The notes beneath the pieces are model-generated. The model was not told where the DNA came from. It saw nothing but the letters and a program-made list of their open reading frames with translations, and did not search any database. 64,000 nucleotides of DNA from Flavobacteriaceae bacterium (GTDB taxonomy: Bacteria; Bacteroidota; Bacteroidia; Flavobacteriales; Flavobacteriaceae): positions 62,001 through 126,000 of the forward strand of contig JALWTD010000011.1 in assembly GCA_027082925.1 (NCBI GenBank), in the 5' to 3' direction. Both the position numbers and the translations under genes were made by a program. Numbering within the stretch: the stretch's first letter is position 1; each line of letters opens with the position of its first letter. Of this stretch, positions 17,371 through 26,123 are shown piece by piece.

Positions 17371-17772
17371 ATGTCTATTTTTAATACTCATTCAACTGAA
17401 ATACTTATACTTATATTCTTTATTTTCACCTTTTTACAATCTGGGTTTGATAAAATTTCTGATTGGAAAGGGAATGTAGATTTTATTTCAAACCATTTAA
17501 AAAATACCATTTTATCTAAAATGGTTCCTCTACTCTTAATTCAAATATTAATCTTTGAAATTGCTGCAGGTGTACTTATGGCAATTGGCTTATATCATAT
17601 TATAACTTCAGGGGAAACCATAATAGCTAAAGTAGGACTAGAAATTGCTGCAATTACACTTATATTTTTACTAATTGGACAACGGTTGGCTAAAGATTAC
17701 GCAGGAGCAATGACTATAACTGTTTATTTTATTTTAAATGTTATTGGTCTTTATATTATAAACCAAATATAA
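17371..17772 (+). CDS. DoxX-like small integral membrane protein
   Basis: 133 residues with four predicted membrane helices. The pattern LQSGFDKISDWKGNVDFI at the first helix, followed by a helix with ILIFEIAAGVLMAIGLY and a later GQRLAKDYAGA, is typical of the DoxX/DoxD-like superfamily. Function in this family is poorly defined; members are linked to respiration or redox stress in some species. It is co-directional with holB and probably shares its transcript. A second, unrelated DoxX protein is encoded at 51549. Confidence 0.75.
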   Translation: MSIFNTHSTEILILIFFIFTFLQSGFDKISDWKGNVDFISNHLKNTILSKMVPLLLIQILIFEIAAGVLMAIGLYHIITSGETIIAKVGLEIAAITLIFLLIGQRLAKDYAGAMTITVYFILNVIGLYIINQI

Positions 17773-17780
17773 CGCACAAT

Positions 17781-17810
17781 AAAAAAGACCTTAAATTAAG
17801 GTCTTTTTTA
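17781..17810. terminator. Bidirectional terminator after the DoxX-like gene
   Basis: GACCTTAA (17787-17794) pairs with TTAAGGTC (17796-17803), extended by six A residues on the left and six T residues on the right. It sits between convergent genes. Confidence 0.88.
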
Positions 17811-17833
17811 TTGATAATCAACTGTTTATGTAT

Positions 17834-18340
17834 TTATTTAGAAAAATCATTATTTAAAATTTCTAGAATTTCATCGGTAATATTAATGTTATCATCACCA
17901 TACATTACGGTTCCTTTTCCTGAAGTTCCTATAATTAAATTGTACCCTTTTTCTTTAGCATAATTAGCAACAAAACTATCGATTCGTTTTGTAATTTCTT
18001 CAGATTTTTTTTGAGTACTATTTTGAAGCTCTTGAGAAGCTTGTTGTTGCATCATTTGCAACATTTGTTGTTCTTGCTGTAAAGCTTGTTCTGTTTCAGA
18101 TCTCTTTTTTGCAGACATTTTTTTGGCGTTTTGGTAATAGTTTGCCAATTTAGTTTTAAAAGGAGCTCCCATACTATCTAATTTTTTAGCAATTTTTTCT
18201 TGCTCAGATTTATATTCATCTTCTAAAGCAACAGTTGCTTTGTAATCTTTCATTAACGCTTCAACATCTACATATGCAATTTTAGTTTGATTGCAAGACG
18301 ATAAGGTTGTTATAAAAATAATAAGTAGTACTTTTTTCAT
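17834..18340 (-). CDS. Skp/OmpH-family periplasmic chaperone-like lipoprotein
   Basis: 168 residues. The first 16 form a lipoprotein signal with lipobox LSSC (Cys16), which is unusual since classical Skp is soluble. KIAYVDVEALMKDYKA then begins the Skp/OmpH core, and a long charged and Gln-rich coiled coil (about 45-125, including QQEQQMLQMMQQQ) forms the tentacle helices. The C-terminal strand YNLIIGTSGKGTVMYGDD closes the body. Skp-type proteins hold unfolded outer-membrane proteins in the periplasm. The lipid anchor would tether it to a membrane. It stands alone between two intergenic gaps and ends at the terminator shared with the DoxX-like gene. Confidence 0.85.
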   Translation of the reverse strand: MKKVLLIIFITTLSSCNQTKIAYVDVEALMKDYKATVALEDEYKSEQEKIAKKLDSMGAPFKTKLANYYQNAKKMSAKKRSETEQALQQEQQMLQMMQQQASQELQNSTQKKSEEITKRIDSFVANYAKEKGYNLIIGTSGKGTVMYGDDNINITDEILEILNNDFSK

Positions 18341-18568
18341 GATAGGGTGTTTAGATTTATTGTAAATTATTTAGGTGCGAATATAAAACAAAAACTAACT
18401 TAATGAGATTTTTATAGTATTAATATTTTTTATTGATACTATACTTATTATAATTTATTACTATTTTAAATCGCTTTAAATAAGCCTATTTAAGCCGCTT
18501 TTTTATTTTTTGAGAGTACTTGGTTGTTTATAGGTATAAAACGCTTTTTAAACTTATTACACGTTGTT
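18341..18568. other. Intergenic gap with inverted repeat
   Basis: 228 AT-rich bases. TATAGTAT at 18413-18420 is repeated inversely as ATACTATA at 18436-18443, a possible weak hairpin downstream of the methyltransferase gene. No gene or RNA is recognised. Confidence 0.3.
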
Positions 18569-19429
18569 TTAGCTGTTTTTTAACACGTAAATTAGTGAAG
18601 AATACTCTTTTGTTTTCATTGCTTTTAAATTTGAACGCAAACCTATGTAAAAAGCTCTTATAAAATTAACGTTTCTTGATTTATACTTTTCACTTAATAG
18701 AGAAACGTAAAAAGAATCAAACTTCATAGGTTTTACATCAACAACTTTCATGTTTTCATTTTTGAATAGCAAACGAATTGCGTGTTGAGAAAAATGCCAT
18801 AAATGCCTAGGAACATCAAAAGCAGCCCAATATTTTTTGTAATACAACGCATCAAAACTCATAAAGTTTGGAACAGCAATAATTAATGTTCCTGAAGGTT
18901 TTAGATGTTTTTTTAATAACTTGATATACGATTCTAAATTATACACATGCTCTAACACATGCCAAAGTGTAATTACATCAAATGTATGATTGCTTAATTC
19001 TTCTATATCTGTAAATAGCGTATTGGTTGTGTGTGCTCCTAATTTACTTTTGGAAATACTTCTAGCTTTTTCATTTGGTTCTACCCCAACAACATTCCAT
19101 CCATTGTTTTTACAAACAAATAAAAAATCTCCTGTTCCACAACCAATATCTAAAATTTTTTTTTCTTCAAACTCAAAAGAATTTACCAACCGTAGCTTTT
19201 TCTTTAATGAGTATTTTTTTACTATTTGATAAATTTTATCTACAACCGATTTATTAGAATCGGTGTGAGAAATGTAATTTTCGCTTTGGTAATAAGAAGG
19301 TAATTTTTTTATACTTGGTTTTGGGAGTGTTTCTAACATTGTGTATTTTTTGTTATAAACAAGGTTAAACTCTTCTCCAGAAACAGTATAATCTTTACAA
19401 GTTAAATAAACTTTTTTAGCACCATTCAT
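18569..19429 (-). CDS. Class I SAM-dependent methyltransferase
   Basis: 286 residues. The SAM-binding glycine motif ILDIGCGTG lies at 92-100, followed by NVVGVEPNEKARSIS (the acidic ribose-binding end of strand 2) and VITLWHVLEHVYN (motif typical of Methyltransf_11/23). The N-terminal 50 residues (CKDYTVSGEEFNLVYN...PKPS...YYQSENYISHTDS) form a short conserved lead-in seen in Bacteroidota relatives. The substrate is unknown; a lipid, glycan or small-molecule target is possible. The start lies 61 bases after the mnmG stop, with a parS-like palindrome between, so it probably lies in the ybeY-mnmG transcript. Confidence 0.85.
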   Translation of the reverse strand: MNGAKKVYLTCKDYTVSGEEFNLVYNKKYTMLETLPKPSIKKLPSYYQSENYISHTDSNKSVVDKIYQIVKKYSLKKKLRLVNSFEFEEKKILDIGCGTGDFLFVCKNNGWNVVGVEPNEKARSISKSKLGAHTTNTLFTDIEELSNHTFDVITLWHVLEHVYNLESYIKLLKKHLKPSGTLIIAVPNFMSFDALYYKKYWAAFDVPRHLWHFSQHAIRLLFKNENMKVVDVKPMKFDSFYVSLLSEKYKSRNVNFIRAFYIGLRSNLKAMKTKEYSSLIYVLKNS

Positions 19430-19466
19430 TATTAAATATCTTTGCGTATAATATTATATATTTTAT

Positions 19467-19482
19467 TGTTTCACGTGGAACA
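19467..19482. other. parS-like palindrome (downstream of mnmG)
   Basis: TGTTTCACGTGGAACA differs at one position from the bacterial centromere consensus TGTTTCACGTGAAACA bound by ParB/Spo0J. It lies in the gap between mnmG and the methyltransferase gene. The match is seen directly; ParB binding is inference. Confidence 0.7.
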
Positions 19483-19489
19483 ATAAAAA

Positions 19490-21358
19490 TTATCTTCCCA
19501 TATAAACTAATAAAACCGAAATATCACTTGGAGAAACCCCACTTATTCTACTCGCTTGAGATATGGTTGTTGGTTGAATTTTTGTTAGTTTTTGTTTTGC
19601 TTCTATAGATAATGATTTTACTTTATTGTAATCAAAATTAGCAGGTATTTTAACATTTTCTAACCTATTTAATTTATCTGCCTGGTTTTTTTCTTTTTCA
19701 ATATAACCTGCGTACTTAACATGTATTTCAGTTTGTTCTACAATCTCGGTATCTATATTGTTTTCAGAAATAAACGTCGTTATTTTTGGTAAAACTTTAA
19801 TATCATTAAAACTTAATTGTGGTCTTGCTGCAATTTTAAACATCTTCATAGATTGATTTATTAAAGCAGTATTATTAGCCTCAAGAATAGGATTAATTTC
19901 CTCGGGTTTTACACTTAAGTCTTTTAAAAATTTTACAAATAAATCTGTTTTAACTTGCTTTTCTTCTACTCGTTTCATTCGCTCTTTAGAAGCTAATCCA
20001 ATTTTATAAGAAAGAGGTGTTAGTCGTAAATCGGCATTATCTTGACGTAATAACGTTCTATACTCAGCTCTTGAAGTAAACATTCTATAAGGCTCTTCTG
20101 TTCCTTTTGTAATTAAATCATCTATTAAAACACCAATATATGCTTCATTCCTTTTTAGTATAAATGGTGGCTTATTTGTAATATTTAACACTGCATTTAT
20201 ACCAGCCATTAAACCTTGTGCTGCAGCTTCTTCATAACCTGTTGTACCATTAATTTGACCTGCAAAATATAAATTCTTAATTCGTTTTGTTTCTAAGGTA
20301 TGCGTTAGTTGAGTGGGTGGAAAATAGTCGTATTCGATAGCGTATCCATATCTAAAAAATTTCACATTTTCAAATCCCGGTACTTTACGTAAAGCTTTAT
20401 CTTGAATATCATCAGGTAACGATGTAGAAAAACCATTTACATACACTTCAACAGTATCCCAACCTTCGGGTTCTACAAATAGTTGATGGCGCTCCTTAGA
20501 TGCAAATCTATCTATTTTATCTTCTATAGAAGGACAATAGCGAGGACCTATACTTTTAATTCTACCATTAAACATTGGAGACCTATCAAACCCTTCTCTT
20601 AGCAAATTATGCACTTCAATAGAAGTATAACTCATATAACAAGAACGTTGTTTTTGCAACGCTTTTGTTGTTGGTAAATATGAGAATTTAGCAGGTATTT
20701 CGTCTCCCGGTTGTTCAATCATTTTTGAATAATCTAACGACCTTCCATCAACTCTCGGAGGAGTACCTGTTTTCATTCTTCCTGCTTCAAAACCATATTT
20801 TACCAAATCTTCTGTAATTCCGGTCGAAGCACTTTCTCCTGCTCTTCCACCTCCAAAAGTTTTATCACCTATATGAATTAAGCCGTTTAAAAAAGTACCT
20901 GCAGTAATGATTACTGTTTTAGCTTTTATAGTAATTCCTAATGCTGTTTTAACTCCAACAATGATATTATTTTCAATCAGCAATCCATTAACCATATCTT
21001 GGTAAAAGTCTAAGTTTTTAGTCTGCTCCAACATCAATCTCCAACATTCTGAAAATCGCATACGGTCACTTTGAGCCCTTGGACTCCACATAGCAGGCCC
21101 TTTAGATTTATTCAACATCTTAAATTGAATCGCTGTTTTATCTGTTACGATACCACTGTAACCACCTAAAGCGTCAATCTCTCGAACTATTTGTCCTTTT
21201 GCAATACCTCCCATAGCAGGATTACAACTCATTTGAGCTATATTTTGTAAACTCATTGTAATGAGTAATGTTTTTCCGCCTAAATTAGCAGCCGCCGCTG
21301 CAGCTTCACTACCCGCATGACCTCCACCAACAACAATTACATCATACTGATTAAACAT
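19490..21358 (-). CDS. mnmG: tRNA uridine-5-carboxymethylaminomethyl modification enzyme MnmG (GidA)
   Basis: 622 residues, full length. With MnmE it installs the cmnm5 group at the wobble uridine of certain tRNAs. The FAD Rossmann motif VVGGGHAGSEAA is at the N-terminus, followed by MSCNPAMGGIAKGQIVREID (MnmG signature) and GTFLNGLIHIGDKTFGGGRAGE. The second signature, YFAGQINGTTGYEEAAAQGL, and the C-terminal helical MnmE-binding domain ending ISGVSPSDISVLLVYM are intact. The gene is flanked on both sides by CACGTG-centred palindromes resembling parS. mnmG is often near the replication origin in bacteria. Confidence 0.98.
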   Translation of the reverse strand: MFNQYDVIVVGGGHAGSEAAAAAANLGGKTLLITMSLQNIAQMSCNPAMGGIAKGQIVREIDALGGYSGIVTDKTAIQFKMLNKSKGPAMWSPRAQSDRMRFSECWRLMLEQTKNLDFYQDMVNGLLIENNIIVGVKTALGITIKAKTVIITAGTFLNGLIHIGDKTFGGGRAGESASTGITEDLVKYGFEAGRMKTGTPPRVDGRSLDYSKMIEQPGDEIPAKFSYLPTTKALQKQRSCYMSYTSIEVHNLLREGFDRSPMFNGRIKSIGPRYCPSIEDKIDRFASKERHQLFVEPEGWDTVEVYVNGFSTSLPDDIQDKALRKVPGFENVKFFRYGYAIEYDYFPPTQLTHTLETKRIKNLYFAGQINGTTGYEEAAAQGLMAGINAVLNITNKPPFILKRNEAYIGVLIDDLITKGTEEPYRMFTSRAEYRTLLRQDNADLRLTPLSYKIGLASKERMKRVEEKQVKTDLFVKFLKDLSVKPEEINPILEANNTALINQSMKMFKIAARPQLSFNDIKVLPKITTFISENNIDTEIVEQTEIHVKYAGYIEKEKNQADKLNRLENVKIPANFDYNKVKSLSIEAKQKLTKIQPTTISQASRISGVSPSDISVLLVYMGR

Positions 21359-21371
21359 ATCTTAATTTTTA

Positions 21372-21387
21372 TGTTCCACGTGGAACG
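21372..21387. other. parS-like palindrome (upstream of mnmG)
   Basis: TGTTCCACGTGGAACG contains a perfect 14-bp palindrome (GTTCCACGTGGAAC) and differs from the parS consensus TGTTnCACGTGAAACA at two positions. It lies in the 32-base gap between ybeY and mnmG, 1.9 kb from the first site. Confidence 0.65.
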
Positions 21388-21390
21388 GTA

Positions 21391-21798
21391 TTATATTTTA
21401 CTTAAACATTCATCTTCTTTGGCTCGCATCTGCTCTTTTTCTAGATCCGACATATCTTTGTACCCCATATAATGTAAAACACCATGAATAATTACTCTAT
21501 TTAACTCATTATCAAGTGTTTGAGTGTATTTTGTAGCGTTTTCTTTAACTCTTTCGATAGAAATAAATATATCGCCACTTAATTCCTTCCCAAGCGTATA
21601 GTCAAAGCTAATTATATCTGTAAAAGTATCATGATTTAAGTATTCCACATTTAGTTTATGTAAGTACTCATCATCACAAAACACATAATTAATCTCCCCT
21701 ACTTTATATCCTAAATCTACAATACAGCGGACAATCCAATTTGCTATTTCAGATTCATTTTCGAGTTTAAAATCCGTTTCGTAATTAAATTGAATCAT
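21391..21798 (-). CDS. ybeY: Endoribonuclease YbeY (16S rRNA maturation)
   Basis: 135 residues. YbeY is a zinc RNase for rRNA 3'-end maturation and ribosome quality control. INYVFCDDEYLHKLNVEYL and DIISFDY are the usual family segments. The metal motif reads VIIHGVLHYMGYKD, so the first two His ligands of HGxxHxxGYDH are present, while the final Asp-His is replaced by Lys-Asp. I believe this substitution recurs in Bacteroidota. It starts three bases after the stop of the DUF4175 gene and ends just ahead of mnmG, which makes a translation-related operon. Confidence 0.93.
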   Translation of the reverse strand: MIQFNYETDFKLENESEIANWIVRCIVDLGYKVGEINYVFCDDEYLHKLNVEYLNHDTFTDIISFDYTLGKELSGDIFISIERVKENATKYTQTLDNELNRVIIHGVLHYMGYKDMSDLEKEQMRAKEDECLSKI

Positions 21799-21801
21799 AA
21801 T

Positions 21802-24800
21802 CTAGTTATTGGGTTTAAAATACGTTTGTACCTTTTTCTGATAAACAGTCTGCAAAGGTAATGATTGTCTATTTAATATTTCTGTTTGATTGAAATATGC
21901 TTTTTTTAATTCCAAGTTTTTAATTTCTCTTTTATCAAAAGAAGATTGATTTGAATTTGATTTACGAGTATTATCCTCTCCTTGCTCCATTTTAGCATCT
22001 TCTAATTTAAGCAACTCATGTTGTAATTGCATCATTTTTTCAATCAGCTGATTGGTAATTCCTTTGTTAATTAAAGTCTTTTCAAGCTCGTTCATTGTAC
22101 TAATCGCTTTTCTTAATTCACCGGCATTGTTACTGTTTTTAAGATTATTCAACAGTTGACGAAGTGTTTCTTTAAGCATTTGTTGTTGCTTATAAATTTC
22201 ATAAACTTCACCATTCATTTGCTCTGTAGAATCGGTGTCACCAGGTTTGGTTTTCTTTTTCTTACCTAACCCTTCTTTCATTTGCTTTACTATATCACTT
22301 TGTTTTTTTATAACATCTGGTAAAGTAAAGTTTTTAGAGTTCCCTTTTCCCTTTCCAAAATTTGGCGAAGCATTTAATAAACTTTCTAGTAAATTGCTTA
22401 ACATATTCGCTAAATTGTTTACTGAATTAATTACAAAATGCTGATTAGAGTGTGCTAAATCTAAGTTGTTTTCATTAAAATTAAACAATACCTTATCTAG
22501 GTAATAATACGTATCAGAAACTTCTTTTTGAATTTTAGAACTCATTTTCACCAAACGTAAAGATAATGTGTACAAACTATCATCAATATGCTCAAAGTAT
22601 TCTTTTAACACATATTGCTTTTTTAAATTTTCGGGATATTTAGGGTGGTTACTACTTAATGCTGAAAAGGTATTATATAGTGATTCTTGTTTAAAAGAAA
22701 AGGTGATTAAATTTTCAACTACTTTTCTTAAATCACCAATATTTTCTTCAATCTCCTCACCTTCCATCTGCATCATTGAGGTTTTCATTGCTTCACTCAA
22801 CTGTTTCATTTTTCGCGATGCGGCCTTTTGATTTTTTTTAGATTCTGTTACTTTTTGATTGTTTAAGTTTTCTGAAGCTTTCTCTAATTCATCCTCAATA
22901 TCATGAAAAGGCTTTACATCATCAGGCAGTTTCATAGGCCGTTTTAAATCGTTATTCTGCTTTAACAAATCTTTAAAATCCTTTTGAATATTATCAAATA
23001 CTTTTTTTATAGAATCCTGTTTTTTAGCAATTGTATCTAAGTTTTTATGTGCTATGTTTTTTTGTTGTTCGGTTGCAAGTTTTGCAAGTTTTGCTTGAAT
23101 TTTTGAAGCTTTTTGCTCTACATAAAAACGCTTAGTCAATTCTAAAATTCGCTCTAAACTCTGTTGGTTTCTTTTATTATTTTTGGTGAGCTTTTGCAAT
23201 TTATCAGCCAATTTTTCTTTTTCAATCTTGTCGGTAACTTTTTTTAATTCTTCTAGCATTTTATCTCGCTTCGACAACTTTTTTATTTCGTCTAACCTTT
23301 TAAGAAGCTCCTTTTTTTTATTATTTAATAGGTTATTTTTAGCGACAGATTGTTCTAGTAAATTTTTTTGAATCTCAGACGTTTGGTTTTCTAAAATCTG
23401 ATTGTATTTTTTTTGTCGTTGTATAAGTGCTTTTATTTTTTCTGAATCATCCCAATTAAGTCGATCTTTTTTAAAAATATCCTTCTGAAGTTGATCTACT
23501 TTTTTTGTAAAATCGTTGGTATTCTTTAAAGTGTTTGAAAGTTTATTAAATGCATTTTTTTGCTTTTTTAACAACTCTTCTTCAAGTGCTTCTTTTGTTT
23601 TTTTAAAATAGCTAAACGTTTTACTCGCTGTTTTTTTACTTCCATGTATAGCATCATTATCAAATACCTCAAAATAAAATTCATAAGCTACACCACCAGT
23701 ATCAAGCGTTAATCCTTCAGGAAAAGTGTAGTAAAAATCGGTGAACGAAGTGTGTGGAATTTGAATATCGTGTGTTTTAACGTGTTCTTTTTTTCCTTTT
23801 TGGTAATAGACCAATTGAAGCTTTGTGATGCCGTAATCATCAGATACTTGCCCGTAAAACTGAACAGAACCTCGTGTTACAGAGTCAATATTAGAAGTAA
23901 GTGCAATTTTTGGATACAAATCTGGTAACACTTGCACACTAAAATGAAGTACTTCAAAATTAGTTAATTCGTTATTTGAGGAAGAAATGCCATACGCTGT
24001 TGTTGAGTTAAAAGTCTTAGTATACGAATAAGTATCGCTTTCTAATTTGTTAAAACGTACCGTATCTGTTTTTTTAGAAAAGAAATTAACCGTTGTTGTT
24101 TTTTTTGCTTCAACCAACCACTTAATAGTTGTTCCTTGTGGCACCACAACATTTCCTGTGTTTTTAATAGATTGTTTCTTTTTACCTGTATAAGAAGGGA
24201 AGTTTAATTCCATTTGAAAACTCTTAATAACAGGTGTAGAAATTACCTGAACTTTGTAATGTTTAGACCGTACTCCATTTGCTTCAAAATAAAAAGAAAA
24301 CGATTTTTTTACCGACTGGAAATGATATTCAAATACACCTAATTGCAACTGATTTAAATAATGACTCTGATCTAAAAAATATATTTTAACATCGTTAGGA
24401 ATTGGGTTTCCTATTGTTTCAACAATCAAATCAAGCGGATTCCCTTCCACAACATTAAAAGAACTCTCATTTATTTTATAATAAAAAGGTGCCGGTTGTT
24501 CATATTCTTTTTTATAGTGAACAACACGAGAAAAACTATCATTAAAAATAGAAATATTACCGGTACTGTATATTAAACCCCAAACAGCAAAAGGTAAAAC
24601 TGCATATTTTAAAAATTTTGTATTTTTAGATAAGTCAATAGCCTTTTTAAAAGATATGAAATGTAATTCTTCAGACTTTTGTTGAATACTTGCCGATATA
24701 AGTTCACTGTTATACGCTGAATTGTGTAATTGAAGCACATTTAATAACTTATCTTTTACTTCAGGAAAGTGATTTCCTATTAATTTAGAAGCTTCTATTT

Positions 24801-25068
24801 CTGAAATACCTCTCGATAATCCGAATAATTTAAATACCGGTATTAAAATGTACTTTGTAAAAAGCAGTAGTTCTATTACAATAAAAACCCAAAATAATAC
24901 CGTACGAAATAGTGGTGATAACCAAAGAAAATACTCAATAAAAATTGTAAACAAAAAGTAAGATAAACCTATAGAAAAAAACAATAGAAGCCCTTTTATA
25001 AGTTCATTGGTGTAATATTTTTTAATAAACTTATTAAGTTCTTTTTGTATGTGATTAAAATGATTCAA
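21802..25068 (-). CDS. DUF4175 family large membrane protein
   Basis: 1088 residues. Two or three membrane helices lie in the first 180 residues (GLLLFFSIGLSYFLFTIFIEYFLW and following). Immunoglobulin-like beta segments follow (about 200-500). A long, highly charged Lys/Glu/Gln coiled coil (about 500-1050) ends in a Lys/Gln-rich tail. This is the layout of the DUF4175 family of Bacteroidota, whose function is not established. No ATG is available near the family-typical N-terminus; the frame begins with TTG at 25068, with an in-frame stop 21 bases upstream. TTG is therefore the probable start. It is the first gene of the run leading to ybeY and mnmG. Confidence 0.85.
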   Translation of the reverse strand: MNHFNHIQKELNKFIKKYYTNELIKGLLLFFSIGLSYFLFTIFIEYFLWLSPLFRTVLFWVFIVIELLLFTKYILIPVFKLFGLSRGISEIEASKLIGNHFPEVKDKLLNVLQLHNSAYNSELISASIQQKSEELHFISFKKAIDLSKNTKFLKYAVLPFAVWGLIYSTGNISIFNDSFSRVVHYKKEYEQPAPFYYKINESSFNVVEGNPLDLIVETIGNPIPNDVKIYFLDQSHYLNQLQLGVFEYHFQSVKKSFSFYFEANGVRSKHYKVQVISTPVIKSFQMELNFPSYTGKKKQSIKNTGNVVVPQGTTIKWLVEAKKTTTVNFFSKKTDTVRFNKLESDTYSYTKTFNSTTAYGISSSNNELTNFEVLHFSVQVLPDLYPKIALTSNIDSVTRGSVQFYGQVSDDYGITKLQLVYYQKGKKEHVKTHDIQIPHTSFTDFYYTFPEGLTLDTGGVAYEFYFEVFDNDAIHGSKKTASKTFSYFKKTKEALEEELLKKQKNAFNKLSNTLKNTNDFTKKVDQLQKDIFKKDRLNWDDSEKIKALIQRQKKYNQILENQTSEIQKNLLEQSVAKNNLLNNKKKELLKRLDEIKKLSKRDKMLEELKKVTDKIEKEKLADKLQKLTKNNKRNQQSLERILELTKRFYVEQKASKIQAKLAKLATEQQKNIAHKNLDTIAKKQDSIKKVFDNIQKDFKDLLKQNNDLKRPMKLPDDVKPFHDIEDELEKASENLNNQKVTESKKNQKAASRKMKQLSEAMKTSMMQMEGEEIEENIGDLRKVVENLITFSFKQESLYNTFSALSSNHPKYPENLKKQYVLKEYFEHIDDSLYTLSLRLVKMSSKIQKEVSDTYYYLDKVLFNFNENNLDLAHSNQHFVINSVNNLANMLSNLLESLLNASPNFGKGKGNSKNFTLPDVIKKQSDIVKQMKEGLGKKKKTKPGDTDSTEQMNGEVYEIYKQQQMLKETLRQLLNNLKNSNNAGELRKAISTMNELEKTLINKGITNQLIEKMMQLQHELLKLEDAKMEQGEDNTRKSNSNQSSFDKREIKNLELKKAYFNQTEILNRQSLPLQTVYQKKVQTYFKPNN

Positions 25069-25181
25069 ATTATAATTTATTACTGAAGCCTAAAAATACT
25101 TAAAATTAAACGATCTCATTATTATTTTGCAAATGTTAGATAATAATTTAAATAGATGATACTATTTTAAACTTTAAAATA

Positions 25182-25189
25182 TAATTTTG
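25182..25189 (+). promoter_or_regulatory. Putative -7 promoter box for glsA
   Basis: TAATTTTG, an exact TAnnTTTG match, 19 bases upstream of the glutaminase ATG. Confidence 0.55.
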
Positions 25190-25208
25190 TACTTTTATTT
25201 TACACCAA

Positions 25209-26123
25209 ATGAACTATCAACTAGTTATAAACGAGGTTTACAATACATTTAGAAATAGTACCAATAAGGGAAAAATAGCAAATTATATTCCTGAATTAAA
25301 AAAAGTAGACGCTAATAAGTTTGGAATAGGTTTGGTTACCATTTCTGGAGACAGTTTTGGCGCTGGAGATTATAAAGATACGTTTTCTATACAAAGTATT
25401 TCTAAAGTGTTTGCACTTACGCTAGCTTTAAAAATAGTAGGTAATAAACTATGGAAACGCGTAGGTGTAGAACCTTCAGGAGACCCTTTTAACTCATTAG
25501 TTCAGTTAGAGTTTGAAAAGGGCATTCCTAGAAACCCGTTGATAAATGCCGGAGCTCTTGTTTTGTGTGATATTCTAATAAGTAAATTAAAAAATCCTAA
25601 AGATGAATTTTTAGCTTTTGTACAAAAACTAGGAAACAACAACAACATTAATTACAATTTAAATGTAGTTGCTTCTGAAAAAAAATACGGTTTTAAAAAT
25701 GCTGCACATGTTAATTTAATGAAGTCTTTCGGAAATATTAAAAATAACATTGATGATGTGTTAGACTTTTACTACCACATATGCTCTATTGAAATGAGTT
25801 GTGAAGCGTTATCAAAAGCATTTTTATTATACGCTAATAGAGGTGTTTTACCATACACCGGAGAAGAAATAATCTCACTAAGCATTACCAAAAGAATTAA
25901 TGCTACTGTACAGTTGTGTGGCCTTTATGACGAAGCGGGAACTTTTTCTTTTAAAGTTGGATTACCTGGAAAAAGTGGTGTTGGTGGAGGGATTGTAGCT
26001 ATACACCCTGGAAAATATTGTATAACTGTATGGAGTCCTAGATTAAACAAAAAAGGAAATTCCTACAAAGGAATTAACGCATTAGAATTGTTTACTACGA
26101 AAACAGAATTATCTATATTCTAA
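25209..26123 (+). CDS. glsA: Glutaminase A
   Basis: 304-residue serine-dependent glutaminase of the beta-lactamase-like fold, hydrolysing glutamine to glutamate and ammonia in the cytoplasm. FSIQSISKVFAL carries the SxxK nucleophile motif. NPLINAGALV supplies the conserved Asn, and GLPGKSGVGGGIVAIHPG near the C-terminus is the closing family signature. The length is typical. It is a single plus-strand gene with its own promoter box. Its last four bases overlap the end of the convergent NarL-type regulator gene, leaving no room for a separate terminator. Confidence 0.95.
   Translation: MNYQLVINEVYNTFRNSTNKGKIANYIPELKKVDANKFGIGLVTISGDSFGAGDYKDTFSIQSISKVFALTLALKIVGNKLWKRVGVEPSGDPFNSLVQLEFEKGIPRNPLINAGALVLCDILISKLKNPKDEFLAFVQKLGNNNNINYNLNVVASEKKYGFKNAAHVNLMKSFGNIKNNIDDVLDFYYHICSIEMSCEALSKAFLLYANRGVLPYTGEEIISLSITKRINATVQLCGLYDEAGTFSFKVGLPGKSGVGGGIVAIHPGKYCITVWSPRLNKKGNSYKGINALELFTTKTELSIF

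Noticed and set aside
19437-19444. TATCTTTG plus-strand -7 box near the first parS-like site
   Set aside because: It points into the antisense of mnmG with no plus-strand gene downstream. A chance match in AT-rich DNA is more likely.
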